From: Panicum virgatum | Taxonomy: Eukaryota; Streptophyta; Magnoliopsida; Poales; Poaceae | Length of the DNA: 64,000 nt | Assembly (NCBI RefSeq): GCF_016808335.1 | Contig: NC_053141.1 | Coordinates: forward strand, 4,580,711 to 4,644,710 | Reading direction: 5' to 3' | Part shown: piece after piece, positions 44,413-55,970 of the stretch | How the letters are laid out: the number at the start of each line of letters is the position of its first letter | How positions within the stretch are numbered: the first letter of the stretch is position 1 | Program-made: the position numbers and the translations under genes | Notes under the pieces: model-generated | Told to the model about the DNA's origin: nothing | What the model saw: the letters and a program-made list of their open reading frames with translations, nothing else | Databases searched by the model: none

Positions 44413-45713
44413 GGGTTAATTGGATTCATGCCATTATAATTTTCCGAGTTCACTGATATACCATTACAATTCACCTATTTCGAACCGTGCCATTACAATT
44501 TCCTATCTCTTTCAAACATAACACTACATACCCCTTCGACCTGTTTTTTAAAATTTGTGGACCAAAATACCCTTGACCTTCTTCTTCCTCTCATCCCTTC
44601 TCTCTTTCCTCTCTCTCCATGGTAGGATGTGCCGGCACCGCCCCTGCCCCCGGGCTCATGCCCCTCGCCGACCGGCTGATGCTGCTGCTGTTGTGCGGCG
44701 GCTGCTACTGGACCGGGCGGCGGGCGCGCAGAGTAGCTCGGCGTGGGACAGATGACGTGGGAAGGCCGCGCAACAGCGGCGCACTATTATTCTTGGCTGG
44801 CGTCGAGGACGAGCACGGCCGGGCATCGTGTGGAGCGAGGCCGCGATGCTGCTACGGCAGCGGAATCAGACGGATCGGCTTCCTGTCCGGCGGAATCGAC
44901 GAAATTACCAGAGCATCTGATAAATGGATTGGTGACCGCGCCAAGCTCGATTTGATGTCAAAATCGACAATAATGCCTGACAGCTTTATCGATTTGAGGT
45001 TGCTATGGTGCAGGGCTTCACGAGCACCTGGGCCCGTAGGCGTAGGCAAGGAACCCCACCTCGCACGCGAACCCCCTGCGCCGACCGGCTGATGCTGCTG
45101 CTGCTGTGCGGCGGCTGCTGCTGGACCGGGCAGCGGGCGCGCAGAGCAGATCGGCGTCGCCGGCGACGGCGCGAACCTTGCCTACCTCCACGCCCGCGGC
45201 ATCATCCAGCGTAGGATGGAAGGGCGGCGGCAGCGATGCATGAGCACGGTCAGGGCGGCGGCGGTGGCCATCGGAAGAAGTGGATTGGGGAAGAAAGGGA
45301 AGAAGAAGCTGGTGGCCGGCCGGACTGCCTCCTCGGGCCCCGCCCCAGGCCCCTAGCAGCCGTCGCCGTCGCCGCCGCATAGCAGTAGCAGCAGCAGCAG
45401 TCGGTCGGCGAGGAGCATAGGCCCAGGGGCGCGCGAGCAGCGGATGCTGGTGGCGGCCCCCACATTGCCTGGCGGGGGGGGCCGGATCTGCCTGGGCCAT
45501 GGAGAAGAAGGCAGGAAGGAGAAGAGAGAGGAGTGAGAGGAGGAAGAAGACGAGAGTATTTTGGTCCACAAATTCTCAGAAACACGTCGAAATGGTTCAT
45601 AGTGGTATGTTTGGAAGAAATGTGAAATTGTAATGGCACGGTTCGAAATAGGTGAATTGTAATGGCAGATCAGTGAACTTGGAAAATTGTAATGGCATGG
45701 ATCCAATTAACCC
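44413..45713. mobile_element. Non-autonomous element with about 200-bp terminal inverted repeats
   Basis: GGGTTAATTGGATTCATGCC at the left is mirrored by GGCATGGATCCAATTAACCC at the right, and similarity between the arms continues for roughly 200 bp. The counterpart region near 20140 lacks it, confirming insertion into this copy. No clean target duplication was found. The GC-rich interior contains an 80-bp direct repeat (about 44668-44745 and 45078-45155). The interior frames (44619-45092 plus, 45018-45569 minus) show no domain and are not called. The structure fits a foldback or Mutator-type element. Confidence 0.75.
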
Positions 45714-47894
45714 ATGATGATCTAGAGGGTTTAGTGGTATGAACATGGGTCCTGTTTGAAGAAATAGCTGAGAGTTATTTTGAGTGTTAAAGTTTAACTC
45801 AAGAAAATAATCCTTCAATTAAATAGCCCTTAGGTGTTTGGATCCAAAAGTTATTTGACTCATAAAACACATTTCCAATTACTGGAATGCTACTTTTTTA
45901 AGAGAGAGTGAGAAAATCAATAGGCCCCACACAAAATAGCCCCAAATAGCACCTCTTGGGGGGATATTTTTTTGGGTAGGTTATTTAAAAATAGCTCAAA
46001 AATAACCCTCCTGTTTGACTCCCTTTGGACTATTTGGAGTTATTTGGGAATAGGCTAAAAAATAATCCATGGATCCAAACATGGCTATGGTTGATAAATA
46101 TTTCGATTTACTTGAGAAAATGAGAAATTCACTCTTAGTTCGATCAGTACTGGAGCAACTGCAATTTAGTCTTGCCTTGTATTCATGGGGTGGGGAGCGG
46201 CGCGGTGAGGGAGGCGCGGCCCAGTGGCGGTTTCCCGGGGGGGGGGGGGGCGCGGTGGCGGCGGCGGTGAGCTCCGCCGGGTTAGCAGTTTTTTTTTGTT
46301 TTTTTTTTTTGTTTTTATTTTTAATATTGGATGTAAATTCTTTTCAAACATCTTTAGTTTAGATTTGGATGCACAAGTTTTTCTTCAAATTTTTTTTAAC
46401 TATTCCCAAACTTTTTCTTATCAAAGTTTTTCTTTTTCCTCTTCAAAATATTTTTCTTGATAATTTTTCCCTAACTTCATTAGTTTAGATTTGGATGCAA
46501 AAGTTTTTCTATAAGTTTTTTTAATTATTCTGAAATTTTCTATTTTAAACTTTTTTTCATCAATTTTTTCTCTTTTCTCTCTTTAAAATATTTTTAAAAA
46601 AATTCTTTGAAAACTTTTTGTCACAAAATGACAAAATAATACTAAAAAAGAAAAAAATTTGGTCGGAAATCGACGGTATGTAACCCTTTATATGGTCGCC
46701 GATAAATTGGAATGTGACTCCACCCAACCCCAGTCCGTCCCAAATCAGCTTCTCCCACCAGCCGAACAGGGCGGTAAATGTTAACAATAACGTGTGTGGG
46801 TACGATTCATTGTATCACAGGGTACGATTCATTATATCACTATCACACAAGCATGGGTTCAGCGCGGCCCGTTCATTTTTCTTCTTTTTGGCAGCCTATT
46901 AGTGATTTTAGTATGTTATTTAGCCTAAACTTATTCTTCTAGCCCACATTACAACGTGCTACCGGCATGGTGCAGATCTGACACGTACATTAGGTTTTGT
47001 GCAAATAAAGATTTGAAGTAAAGACATCTGTATCTTCCAAACCATACCTAAATCAAATTCCGATTTTACCACTGGTATTCTTAATTATATCAAGAGCTTT
47101 CAAACAAGACCGGACTTAACCATATTTGAATGAAATATTTTAGAACCTTTTTTGAGATATAGAATAATTTTATTTTATACAACTGCAACAATTGTTCTAG
47201 AACCACAATTGAATTATTCTAACTAGAACAATTGTTCCACATCCACAATTAATTAGTTTGTGAACTTTTCATTTTGTCCGGTCTGAGCTTTTAATATGGT
47301 GATGTAAGTGTTTGCTATGCGGTCTCAATCTATACTTTGTCAGCTGTAGCCTCTCTCAGCTGTGAGAGGTCAAAGCTGGATATTTCTTAATCAAAAAAAA
47401 GTTTTAAAAATAATGATAAATGGATACTGTGACTACCCTAATAAAAGACTGGGGGTACAAACTAGTATGCACTAAGAGAGCATGGCAATTACCGAAATAC
47501 TCAAATGTACGTCGAACATTCTACTGTCACGGTGCCTGACTGCTTTCAGTATTAACGACACGGATGAGCTCGCAAGGATTAGTGATTTTGTATTGGTTGT
47601 CGTGTATTAAGTCTTTGTTTAAATGTAGATAATGCCAGAGAAATACTTAAAACTATGCTGTTTGACAAAAGATATTGTTTAGTAATCTTATTAAATTGGT
47701 AGCGAGCATTAACTTCGTATATACTATAGCAGATGGCCTACATTTATGGGTAGCTAGAAAAGAGATTTTATTTTCGGAATCATATCAACGTGAAATAAAA
47801 AACTTGGCTTATTTGTTGCATTCTAATAAATACTTGCTATATCTCCCCACATATTTTTACAATTCATCTACCAATCGGAGAAACACAAATATCC
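45714..47894. other. Flank between inverted-block PMEI genes
   Basis: No gene seen. Inverted counterpart of 19040-20130 and 7728-8699. A small MITE-like segment is at about 45735-46085. Near 46825 is the empty site corresponding to the CACTA insertion. Poly-G (about 46239-46250) and T-rich runs occur near 46290-46620. Confidence 0.55.
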
Positions 47895-47902
47895 TATTTA
47901 TA
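47895..47902 (+). promoter_or_regulatory. TATA box of the plus-strand PMEI gene
   Basis: TATTTATA lies in CCTATTTATAGG, 105 bp upstream of the ATG at 48000, conserved with 7720-7727. Confidence 0.6.
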
Positions 47903-47999
47903 GGCCCCTCAAGGCTAGTTTCAACAGTACATCACACAAGTCCCAAAAAAAAGGAAAAAGAAAAAGAAAAAACACCCACCATTTCGATTGAGAGCAGCC

Positions 48000-48542
48000 A
48001 TGAACATGGGCGCTGCTGCAGTGGTAGTCGTCTCTCTCGCCGCGTTGCTCGCCGCCGGCGAAGCCTGCAACAATGTGCCGTCCATGACCTCGTACGACGC
48101 GTGCCTCACGCTGTCCAACAAGACGGAGCGGTGGCACGCGCTCTGCCGGGAGACGCTGTCGAACGCGCCGGCCACCGCCGAGCTCACCGTCTACGCGCTC
48201 GTCGCGGCGAGGCTGGCCAGGCAGAGGTACAGGAACTCCGTGGCGGAGATGGACCAGATGCTGGGGGCCGGGAAGCTCCCCGCCGGCGAGAAAGCGGCGG
48301 TCGACCACTGCAAGGCGAAGTACGGTGAGGCTGGCCCCCTGATGGGCGGCGTCGCGGACCAGCTGTTCGCCTGTGACTTCTCGCGCGTCAGCCAGGAGTA
48401 CATCGACGCGCAGGTCGCCGTCGGGTCCTGCCAGGACGGGCTGTGGGCGTACCGCGGCTCGCCGGTGGTGGACATGGTCACGGCAGATTTTGATCTGACC
48501 ATGGTCTCGTATTTGCTGGGGGCCTTGATTGTTGGCAGGTAG
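48000..48542 (+). CDS. PMEI-type pectin methylesterase/invertase inhibitor (duplicate of 7082-7624)
   Basis: A 180-residue single-exon protein. ATG 48000 is chosen over the in-frame TTG at 47988. Signal peptide about residues 1-22; Cys at 23, 35, 49, 104, 125 and 144 with the PMEI hairpin (35/49) and 39-residue (104/144) spacing. It differs from the minus-strand copy only by Gly4 for Val and Ser for Arg near residue 131. The promoter TATA box is conserved in both copies, so both are likely expressed, although the CACTA insertion 1 kb upstream of the 7082-7624 gene could have changed that copy's regulation. Confidence 0.87.
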   Translation: MNMGAAAVVVVSLAALLAAGEACNNVPSMTSYDACLTLSNKTERWHALCRETLSNAPATAELTVYALVAARLARQRYRNSVAEMDQMLGAGKLPAGEKAAVDHCKAKYGEAGPLMGGVADQLFACDFSRVSQEYIDAQVAVGSCQDGLWAYRGSPVVDMVTADFDLTMVSYLLGALIVGR

Positions 48543-48786
48543 TGGATCGAGAGCAAATGATCAAGGGATTATGATATTTGTTATTAATTCTGAGTGGTAT
48601 TGTGGTCGTCGTTGCTCCTGATCAGTTTTGAAATCAAAAGATTTATGTGATATGGATATCTATACTTCATTTTAAATTTTGTTTAATATTTAATTTTGAA
48701 TGATATGTGGACCTATTTAAATTATTGTTGGAGGACATATCTCTAACTTTTAGATGTAAGCTATCAACTATCTCTAATGTTTGGAG

Positions 48787-49585
48787 TATAAATGGCCCAA
48801 TGGGTCATTCCTGATGGACCGCATGGGGCACGACACTAAAAACACGACACGAACACGGCCCGATACGGTAGTCATAGTGCCAGCAGAAATCCTATACATC
48901 TTCCAGAAGATGGGAAAATCATTGAACTTTCAGTGTTTGAGATCCGTGCGGTACAATCGAGCGGATAAGATTGGCTGCATGTTGGTGGGTGGACGTGGAG
49001 ATTCCATTTAAATTCAAAACTTTGATTCTATTTTTCTTTCAAACCGTAAATATGTTTTGGATTCCGTTTGAACCATGATGTTATTTGGAATTTATGCAAC
49101 AAAACAAGATCACATATGCATATATTTTAATTAATTTTTTTTCTAAAAAAGTCAACATTCAAAGTATACTATTGCAACATCTGAGTATACATATTCAACA
49201 TTTTGGACATACACTTTCAACATTTTCATATAAAATGTTTAACTAGTTTATAAGAAATGTTGTATTAAGTTTGAGTGAATGTTGAATATTGTATTTTAAA
49301 ATATTGACTGCGATAGTTTGGTGAAAGTGTTAATTATTGATGCAGCTTGAAGAGAGAAAAAAAATAAAAGGACGCGCTAGCACCACCTGCACCGTCGAGT
49401 GACGACATGCAAGCTGCACATCGCTTGCACAATTCGACAACAGAGAGAAGCACCGGCGCGCGGCCCACTGCTTCTGGGAGACAGGCAGCCGGGTGTGAGT
49501 CTCTGATGGGCCGGCCGCATGACACTTTTGTAATTGGGCTTTATAGATATATTTGTTATCCATCTTCCGGAAGGGGATAGGAAGC
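48787..49585. mobile_element. Right part of the hAT-like element with nested Mutator-like element, inverted
   Basis: GTTTGGAG followed by TATAAATGGCCC at 48779-48798 is the inverted right end of the hAT-like element (6837). The Mutator-like element follows (about 48892-49585), ending in the complement of GAGGCTTCCTATCC. The hAT left part is missing and Mutator-like sequence of the 38684-39467 type continues to 50640. Confidence 0.65.
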
Positions 49586-50640
49586 CTCTGTGCCCGGAAA
49601 ACCTATATATCTTCCGGAAGATAATATCTTATATAACCTCCGCTTTGAGATTCACGTATGTATAAATCCAGTGGCCATAAAATAAGCTGGGCTGCTGATT
49701 AGTCATGTGAGCGCGGGCGCAGGAAGAGAACACATGCCCTCCTGAGTCCTGACGCATGCGTGCAATGAGAAGTCAGATGTCCCTTTTGAGTTTGAAACTT
49801 TGGTTTTAATTTTCTTTCAAACAGTAAGTTTGTTTTAGATTCCGTTTGAACCACGGTGTTATTTGGAATTTTTGCAACAGAACAAGATCCAATATGAATA
49901 TATTTTGACTTGTCGAACTTTTTTTGAAAATTCAACATTCCAATTAAAACGCTTCGACATTTTAAATATGTATGTTCAACATTGTAGATATACTGCATCA
50001 ATATTTCCATGTGAAATGTTGAAATAGTTCATTAGAATTGTTGAACTAGATTTTGTTTTACGTTGACTCTGGTGGCTTAAAATGTTGACCATACCAGTTA
50101 AATATTTTAAACATGCTAGGTCATAAATATTTATAACAAAAATTATGAATCATGGTCGCATTAAGGGGAAAAAAGCAAATAAAGCTTACCCGCCGGCAGC
50201 CTATCCTCATGCCATCTTATGAATTCTGCTCCTGCGTGATGTGTGATGTCAACTACGCAGTGCTTGACTCTGACAGGCTATGGTGGCATGCAGGGATGTA
50301 AATATATGGTTGTGGGCTTAAGGGGCTTTGAAGATATACTCCCGCCTTCCCCGTTTATAAGGCATACACGTATATCAAGATTCAAACCTTCTCATCTTTG
50401 ACCAATAATTTGACTATTAAATTTTTATTTTTATAATGCAAATTTCATATGATTGGATTCATAATCAAATATAGTTTACAATAATTATAAGTTTATAATC
50501 AAAAGTGATATAATATATGATAAATAAATGGTCAAAGTGTTGTTTAGAAGACCGTGTCATGTTCCACCATGCCTTATAAATGGGGAAGGAGGGAGTATCT
50601 CTTAACCATCTTCTGGAAGGAGCATAGGAGCCCCCGGGGG
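49586..50640. mobile_element. Mutator-like element, inverted, with a Stowaway inside
   Basis: Inverted counterpart of 38684-39467, including the abutting two-element junction at about 49500-49600. It is interrupted near its far end by the MITE at 50339-50595. Confidence 0.65.
50339..50595. mobile_element. Stowaway-type MITE (257 bp)
   Basis: CTCCCGCCTTCCCCGTTTAT and ATAAATGGGGAAGGAGGGAG form terminal inverted repeats flanked by TA (50337-50338 and 50596-50597). The duplicate at about 38715 reads straight through with a single TA pair, confirming a precise insertion. Confidence 0.9.
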
Positions 50641-51639
50641 TGCCGCGAGGGCGGGTACGGTCGCGCGCGTCGGGCCACCAGCGCGCCGGTCCGCCGGGGC
50701 TGTCGCGGCGCCACGGGTCCACACGCACCGGTCCACAGATTTAATTGAGTTCACATATGCTTGTATTTGTTGTGAGGCACAAGTATGTACTACTGCATAC
50801 ATTGCCCTCAGGACTAAATCATCATGCATTGCCCAAGAAAAAGAATTGAGCAAAGCAATACACTCAACGATTGTGATGTTCCGCACTACAAAATCTCCTC
50901 TTTTTCCCTACTTACAGCAGCAAAGTGAGTTGAATAGCTACAAGACCCCAGATCATGGCCACTAGAATAACCTGCTCTTTTTTTTTGTTCTATCCACATG
51001 CAGTGATGATCACTGCAGAGAACAAACAGCAGCGGACAGTAGCATAGCCGCGAACGAAGGGGCGGCGGCGACCAGGTTCCGAACTCCATGGCGGCGGCGG
51101 CGGCAATGGTGTAGCCGATGGCGATGCCGACGATGTTGGCGTACTGCACGAAGTGGCGGCGAAGGGCGGGCGCCGGAGCTCCGGCGAATGACGGGTGCCG
51201 GAGGCGACACGCGGGCGGTGGCGAACGAGACGATGGCCTGGTGAAACGAAACGACAGCAGCGAACAAATGAAGAGGCGGCGTGCGCTCGGGGATTAGGGG
51301 GAGGGGTGGATTTGCAAAAATTAGAAGAGGGTGCTGGGCTAAAACAGGCGGTTAAGTGCAAAATTAGCGCACCTTTACTCCTAGCCATCGGATGAGCATT
51401 CTATGGTCTAGATTGAGAGTTTCCAAGTTTGCACAGTTTACCTAGTTTCCACTTGATACGCTGCCTTGTTAATAGCAGTACTATATTTTTTTATAGTTCT
51501 TTGCATTTACTTCTATTTCTGGCCAACCGTGATGTAGATTTAATGGCATAAACAGTTGTATGTTTTAATTTTGACAAACGTTGGAACTAATGCATGCAAC
51601 TATTGTTATTGTGTTCTCACTATCTTTGTCATTTTATGA
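50641..51639. other. GC-rich patch and intergenic sequence
   Basis: Positions 50641-50740 are GC-rich. The 50750-50886 minus-strand frame has no recognised domain. The permease-like fragment lies at about 51060-51160. From 51270 to 51639 no gene is seen. Confidence 0.4.
51060..51160 (-). pseudogene. Amino acid permease-like fragment
   Basis: On the minus strand the frame reads HFVQYANIVGIAIGYTIAAA, which resembles the conserved membrane segment of plant amino acid permeases (QYxNxxGxAIGYTI). Sequence on either side shows no further permease similarity, so this looks like a captured gene fragment. The surrounding frame (50886-51149) is not otherwise recognisable. Confidence 0.5.
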
Positions 51640-52774
51640 GGGTTGTACTTGATGAGATGAATCAAAGATATCCCAGTCCTCAAAGGTGACAACTACGGTG
51701 AATGGAGGAAGAAGATTGATCTTGCCTTCATTTGCAGTGAGCTGGACTGGATACTCAGCACACCATAGCCCACTGAGCCACCGCTCCAGTGAGAGAGCCA
51801 GCTGATATTGATACTAAATGGCAGAAAAAGTAGAGGGACTACGGTCCCTTAAAGATGGCATATGACCTTGAGAACAAAAAGTGGACAAATGCCAACAAAA
51901 AGTGTATGGCTGTGATAAAGAACACGATTGAGCCTGCCATTTTTGGGATCAATCGAAGAGTGTGACTTCACCACAGAGTACCTTGACAGAATAAAGAGTC
52001 AGTTTACTGGCTCTTCAAAGACATATGCTACCCAGCTGATACAACAGCTGGTCACACAAGGTACACTAGAGGAGGCAATATAAGAGATCGCATCCTCAAG
52101 ATGAGCAACATGGCGTCTAAGCTGAAGCCACTGGACCTGGAGCCCAAGTCTGCGTTCCTTTTTTCACCTGATCTTCGCTTTCCTGCCAAAAGAATTTGAA
52201 ACATTTGTTGTTAACTACAATATGCAACGAGAATAGTGGGACATGGAAAAGTGCATTGCCATGTGCGTGCAAGAGGAGGAAAGAATAAAGAACCAGAATG
52301 TTGGCTTTATCAACCATGTGCAGAATAAAAAGAAAAAGTCCTTCCATTCTGGCTCTTCCTCACAGACAAAGGACAAGGCTCCCATGTCTCTCAGCATCAG
52401 CATCAGCAAAAGAACCATCCAGCGGATAAAGATGAGTGTTTCCATTGCCATCACAAGGGGCATTACAAGGAAGATTGTCCCACTTTTCTAAAGTCTATCA
52501 TGGCAAGGAAATGTGAGAACATTATTTCATTTGTAATCAAATCCTTGTATATACAGTTTTCCAAGTCTACTTGGTGGATTGACTCAAGTGTAACTGTTCA
52601 TGTTGCAAATTCTTTACAGAGATTCTGTTCGACAAGGACTACGCAAAGCAAGACACGTTGAAGTGGCAAATGGAGTCCAAGCATATGTTGAAGCTGTTGG
52701 CGATGTCTCTCTAGAGCTTGTTGATGGCTTCATGCTTGTACTTAGAGATGTTCTTTACATTTTGTCATTGCATA
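51640..52774 (+). pseudogene. Copia gag fragment, left arm of a palindrome
   Basis: Contains a copia Gag region (similar to 53857-52820 reversed): the WRKKIDLAF-like motif near 51700, AMCVQEEERIK near 52258, a CCHC-like knuckle (FHCHHKGHYKEDC in translation with a shift near 52440) and the beginning of the protease (TWWIDSS near 52570). Several stops and frameshifts. It retains about 150 bp (near 51920-52060) missing from the right arm. No start codon or LTR is seen at its left end. Confidence 0.7.
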
Positions 52775-52819
52775 GAAACTTGGATTAGTGTTTCACGAAT
52801 GGACAAAGATCTGCTTATA

Positions 52820-53900
52820 TGCAATGACGGAACCTAAAGAACATCTCTAAGTACAAGCATGAAGCATCAACGAGCTCTAGAGAGACATCGCCAACAGCTT
52901 CAACATCTACTTGGACTCCATTTGCCACTTCAACGAGTCTTTCTTTTCTTTGCGTAGTCCTTGTCGAACGAAATCCTTGTAAAGGATTTGCAACATGAAT
53001 AGTTGTACCTGAGTAAATCCACCAAGTAGACTTGGAAAACTGTATATACAAGGATTCATTTAGAAATCAAATAATGTTCTCGCCTTTCTTTGCCATGAGT
53101 GACTTTAGGAAAGCGGGACAATCTTCCTTGCAATGCCCCTTCTGATGGCAGTGGAAGCACTCATCTTTGTCCACTGGAAGGTTCTTTTGCTGATGCTGAT
53201 GCTGATGAGGCATGAGAGCCTTGTGCTTTGCCTGTGAGGAAGAGTCAGCATGGAAGGGCTTTTTCTTTTTGTTCTGCACATAGTTGATAAAGCCACCATC
53301 TTTATTCTTTCCTCCTCTTGCACGCACATGGCAATACTCTTTTCCATGTCCCAATGTTCTGGCTGCATGTCGTAGTTGACAACAAATGTTTCAAATTCTT
53401 TTGACAATTACTTCAAAAAAATATCTTTTGACAGGGAAGCGAAGATTAGATGAACAAGGAACACAGGCCGGAGCTCTAGGTCCATTGGCTTCAGCTTAGA
53501 TGCCATGTTGCTCATCTTGAGGATGTGATCTCTTATATTGTCTCCTCCAGTGTACCTATGTGTGACCAGCTCTTCATGTTCTTTATCACAGCCATACACT
53601 TTTTGTTGGCATTTGACCACCTTTTGTTCTCAAGCTCATATGCCATCTTTAAGGGGGCATAGTCCCTCTACTTTTTCTGCCATTCAGTATCAATATTAGT
53701 TGTCTCTCTCACTAGAGCCTCTGGCTCAGCGGGCTTTGGTTTGGTGATTACCCAATCTACCTCACCACAAATGAAGACAAGATTAATCTTTTTCCTCCAT
53801 CCACTGTACCTTTGAGGATCAGGATATCTTTGATGCAGCTCATCAAGTAACATCCCTCCCTCTGCAGAGGCAGAGCTCGATCTGGCCATCACTGGTTCGT
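52820..53900 (-). pseudogene. Copia gag fragment, right arm of a palindrome
   Basis: Reads leftward from ATG near 53890 (MARSSSASAEGG), then WRKKINLVF, AMCVQEEERIK, the CCHC knuckle (CFHCHQKGHCKEDC near 53150) and the protease start (TWWIYSGTTIHVAN near 53020). It stops at the same point as the left arm, near 52820. Frameshifts and stops (near 53668 and 53408) make it non-functional. An LTR-like sequence lies upstream of it at about 53930-54247. Confidence 0.75.
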
Positions 53901-53929
53901 TGGTGTAGCTCTGCGCACGGGCAGCGATG

Positions 53930-54247
53930 GTTGGTGAAGTGGCGTCGCGGTGGTGGTGGCGCAGTTAGGGTCGATGGCACTGGCGGCAGTGGAGCAGGGT
54001 CGATGGCGGCGGCGGTGATGCTTCCCGTCGCTCCAGCGCACCCTCAGATCAGCCTAGGGTTTTATTGGTGGGGTGCCTGTCGGCACGATGAACCTCGTAC
54101 CGTCTGCCCCGGCCCCAACCTCTCTATTTATTGTTGAACTGGGCAACGGGGTCCACCAGCCAGTGAAAGGCCGGGCGCCCCCGATAAGGGAGTGAATCAA
54201 GGGCCTATTGGGCTATTGGGCCCATTAGTGAGCAGATCAACCTAACA
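53930..54247 (-). mobile_element. Copia LTR-like sequence (probable 5' LTR of the right arm)
   Basis: The minus strand begins TGTTAGGTTGATCTGCTC at 54247. Its body parallels the solo LTR at 1014-1393 (shared GGGTCCACCAGCC-, GGGCGCCCCCGATAAGG- and GCAGATCAACC-type words). It directly precedes the gag ATG of the right arm. The 3' boundary is approximate. Confidence 0.6.
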
Positions 54248-55970
54248 CACATTGCAGTCATAGTCGAGGTGGGTAGTCGATGCAGAGAGGTGAGCTGAGT
54301 CGATGAGGCATCACAGCAGCTGATCGTAGGGCGAAGTGGACGATCCGTAGAGGCAAGGCATCAACACGTACATGCAACTTTCTCCTTTGCTTGCTTCTTC
54401 GTGGTGCACATACTCCCCGTGCATGGCACTGTAACAAGCTTGCTTGCTAGCCATGCGCGTACACTTGTGTTTCTCTGGTCATGCACGCACAGATGTTGGT
54501 ACTTTGTAACGTCATGAATAAAATTCGCAAGCGCACGGATACCACTGTAGCTTTCACCCAAAAGTATTCTAGGGTATCGTATCCACTGGGGAACGTGAGT
54601 GCACTATCTACGGATTCAGACAGTCCAAGGACACACACACTGGTGTAGGAGGATAGGAAAGAGAGGACTTTCTAAGATCTAGAATCTATATTTAGAAGAA
54701 GAGATCACATCGCCGTTATACTTCGAGCTACCGGTTTCGACCAGCTTATACAAGCCGATAGCTCCAGTAATAGTGCTATATCCGATATCCAAACATAGAG
54801 GATTACTAGGGCTCGAACAGGGCTGTCACCACCTGCCGACTACCTCTACACACCCTGGGACTATCGGATAACTGAGTGGTATAGTCCAGCCTAGACACCA
54901 CGTCTATGCCTTTCCCTACTAACTCTAGAGGCGATCAGGGTTATCCTTTTCTATCCGGAGCCCAACTCTAGAGTCAAATGCTACTCGCTAAGCATACACA
55001 TCAACTAATATAAAGCAGAGATGATAACTTGCGATCTAAACTCTAATTCTAAATAAATAAAAAAAGTCTCGAACACTTACAACCGAATAAGCATCCGTCG
55101 AGGTACAAGCGGAGAAGAGCGCCGACAAACCCGGCACATCCCCGACTCCCCCTCACTCTCGTGTAGAGGTACAAATTGGAGAAGAGCGCTGACAAGCCCG
55201 ACACATCCCCCAACTCCTCCTCACTCTCGTGTAGAGGTACAAATTGGAGAAGAGCGCCGTTACTAGCGCCCCTCCTGAGTACCTCTACTCCTAAACTACC
55301 TAAGACAACTCTCACCCAAGTGATAACTCAAGAGAAGAGTGAATGGTGTGGTGTGTGTGTGTGTGTCATCTATTCTCACCCCCTCCCCTTGTATTTATAG
55401 GAGGGCGCCACCCTAGGAATGCAGCCAATCCTCCTCAAACCGCCTTCTAGAGCCAACAGGGAAGTGACATGTGGAAGCTGGAGGCGAGAGGGCCCAGTGC
55501 CAGGTCGGCCGACCTCTGGCCACCGTCTTTTGCCCCCAAATTTGGACACGTGACTGATGAGTGGGCCCTTAGGTCGGTTCTTGGTGACTTGGCGCGAAAC
55601 TACGTCGGTTGCATGCCCCGGTAGGTCCATGGATCTTGTTGCTCACGTCTGATTGGTCGAGGTGGAATTGCTTCGGATCGATGATGTGTCACGCGTGTGG
55701 GCTGAGTCTCCTTCTTGTGTGAGCTGCCAAACAAGCCCATTTTGGCCCCTGGGCTTCCTTGTGCTTGGCCCGGGAATTTATCCCTTGGATAATATGCTTG
55801 TTACATGTAGTTTTGGCCCAAATTCACCTGCACACATTCTCAGACCAGCATCTGTGGAATTCGTCAAATAATCATCCTATGCTAACATTTATTCCTTCTG
55901 ATGCTCGACTTTTGCACGATAGTTGACGGTCAAAATGGATCGTTAGTGACCGTCAACAACAGACTTAAGC
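54248..55970. mobile_element. Gypsy LTR-like region with a short tandem repeat
   Basis: Sequence from about 54480 (AATAAAATTCGCAAGCGCACGG, GTATCGTATCCACTGGGGAA) is the style of long gypsy LTRs in grasses. Positions 55100-55290 hold about 2.7 units of a 66-68 bp tandem repeat starting GAGGTACAA. No coherent coding frame. Boundaries not resolved; 54248-54480 is unassigned. Confidence 0.45.
55100..55290. repeat. 66-68 bp tandem repeat
   Basis: Units begin GAGGTACAAGCGGAGAAG at 55100, GAGGTACAAATTGGAGAAG at 55166 and 55234. Each contains GACAARCCCGRCACATCCCC and CTCACTCTCGTGTA; the third is partial. Confidence 0.85.

Larger units (their letters stand above)
42250..49585 (-). repeat. Inverted segmental duplication of 5985-22248 without the CACTA element
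   Basis: Read on the minus strand, this block reproduces 5985-8699 followed directly by 19043-22248, giving both PMEI-type genes, their flanks and the CACTA-like element. It carries its own 1.3-kb long-inverted-repeat insertion (44413-45713). Protein identity between duplicate PMEI genes is near 99 percent, so the duplication is recent. Confidence 0.88.

Noticed and set aside
44619..45569. Candidate gene in the long-inverted-repeat element
   Set aside because: The frames on both strands overlap, are Arg/Ala/Gly-rich and internally repeated.
46069..46362. Short conserved frame with MDPNMAMVDK start, in both inverted copies
   Set aside because: Conservation is explained by recent duplication of the whole flank; it runs into GC-rich and poly-T sequence and has no domain.
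50750..50886. Minus-strand coding exon upstream of the permease-like fragment
   Set aside because: The frame shows no recognised family and no clear splice sites.
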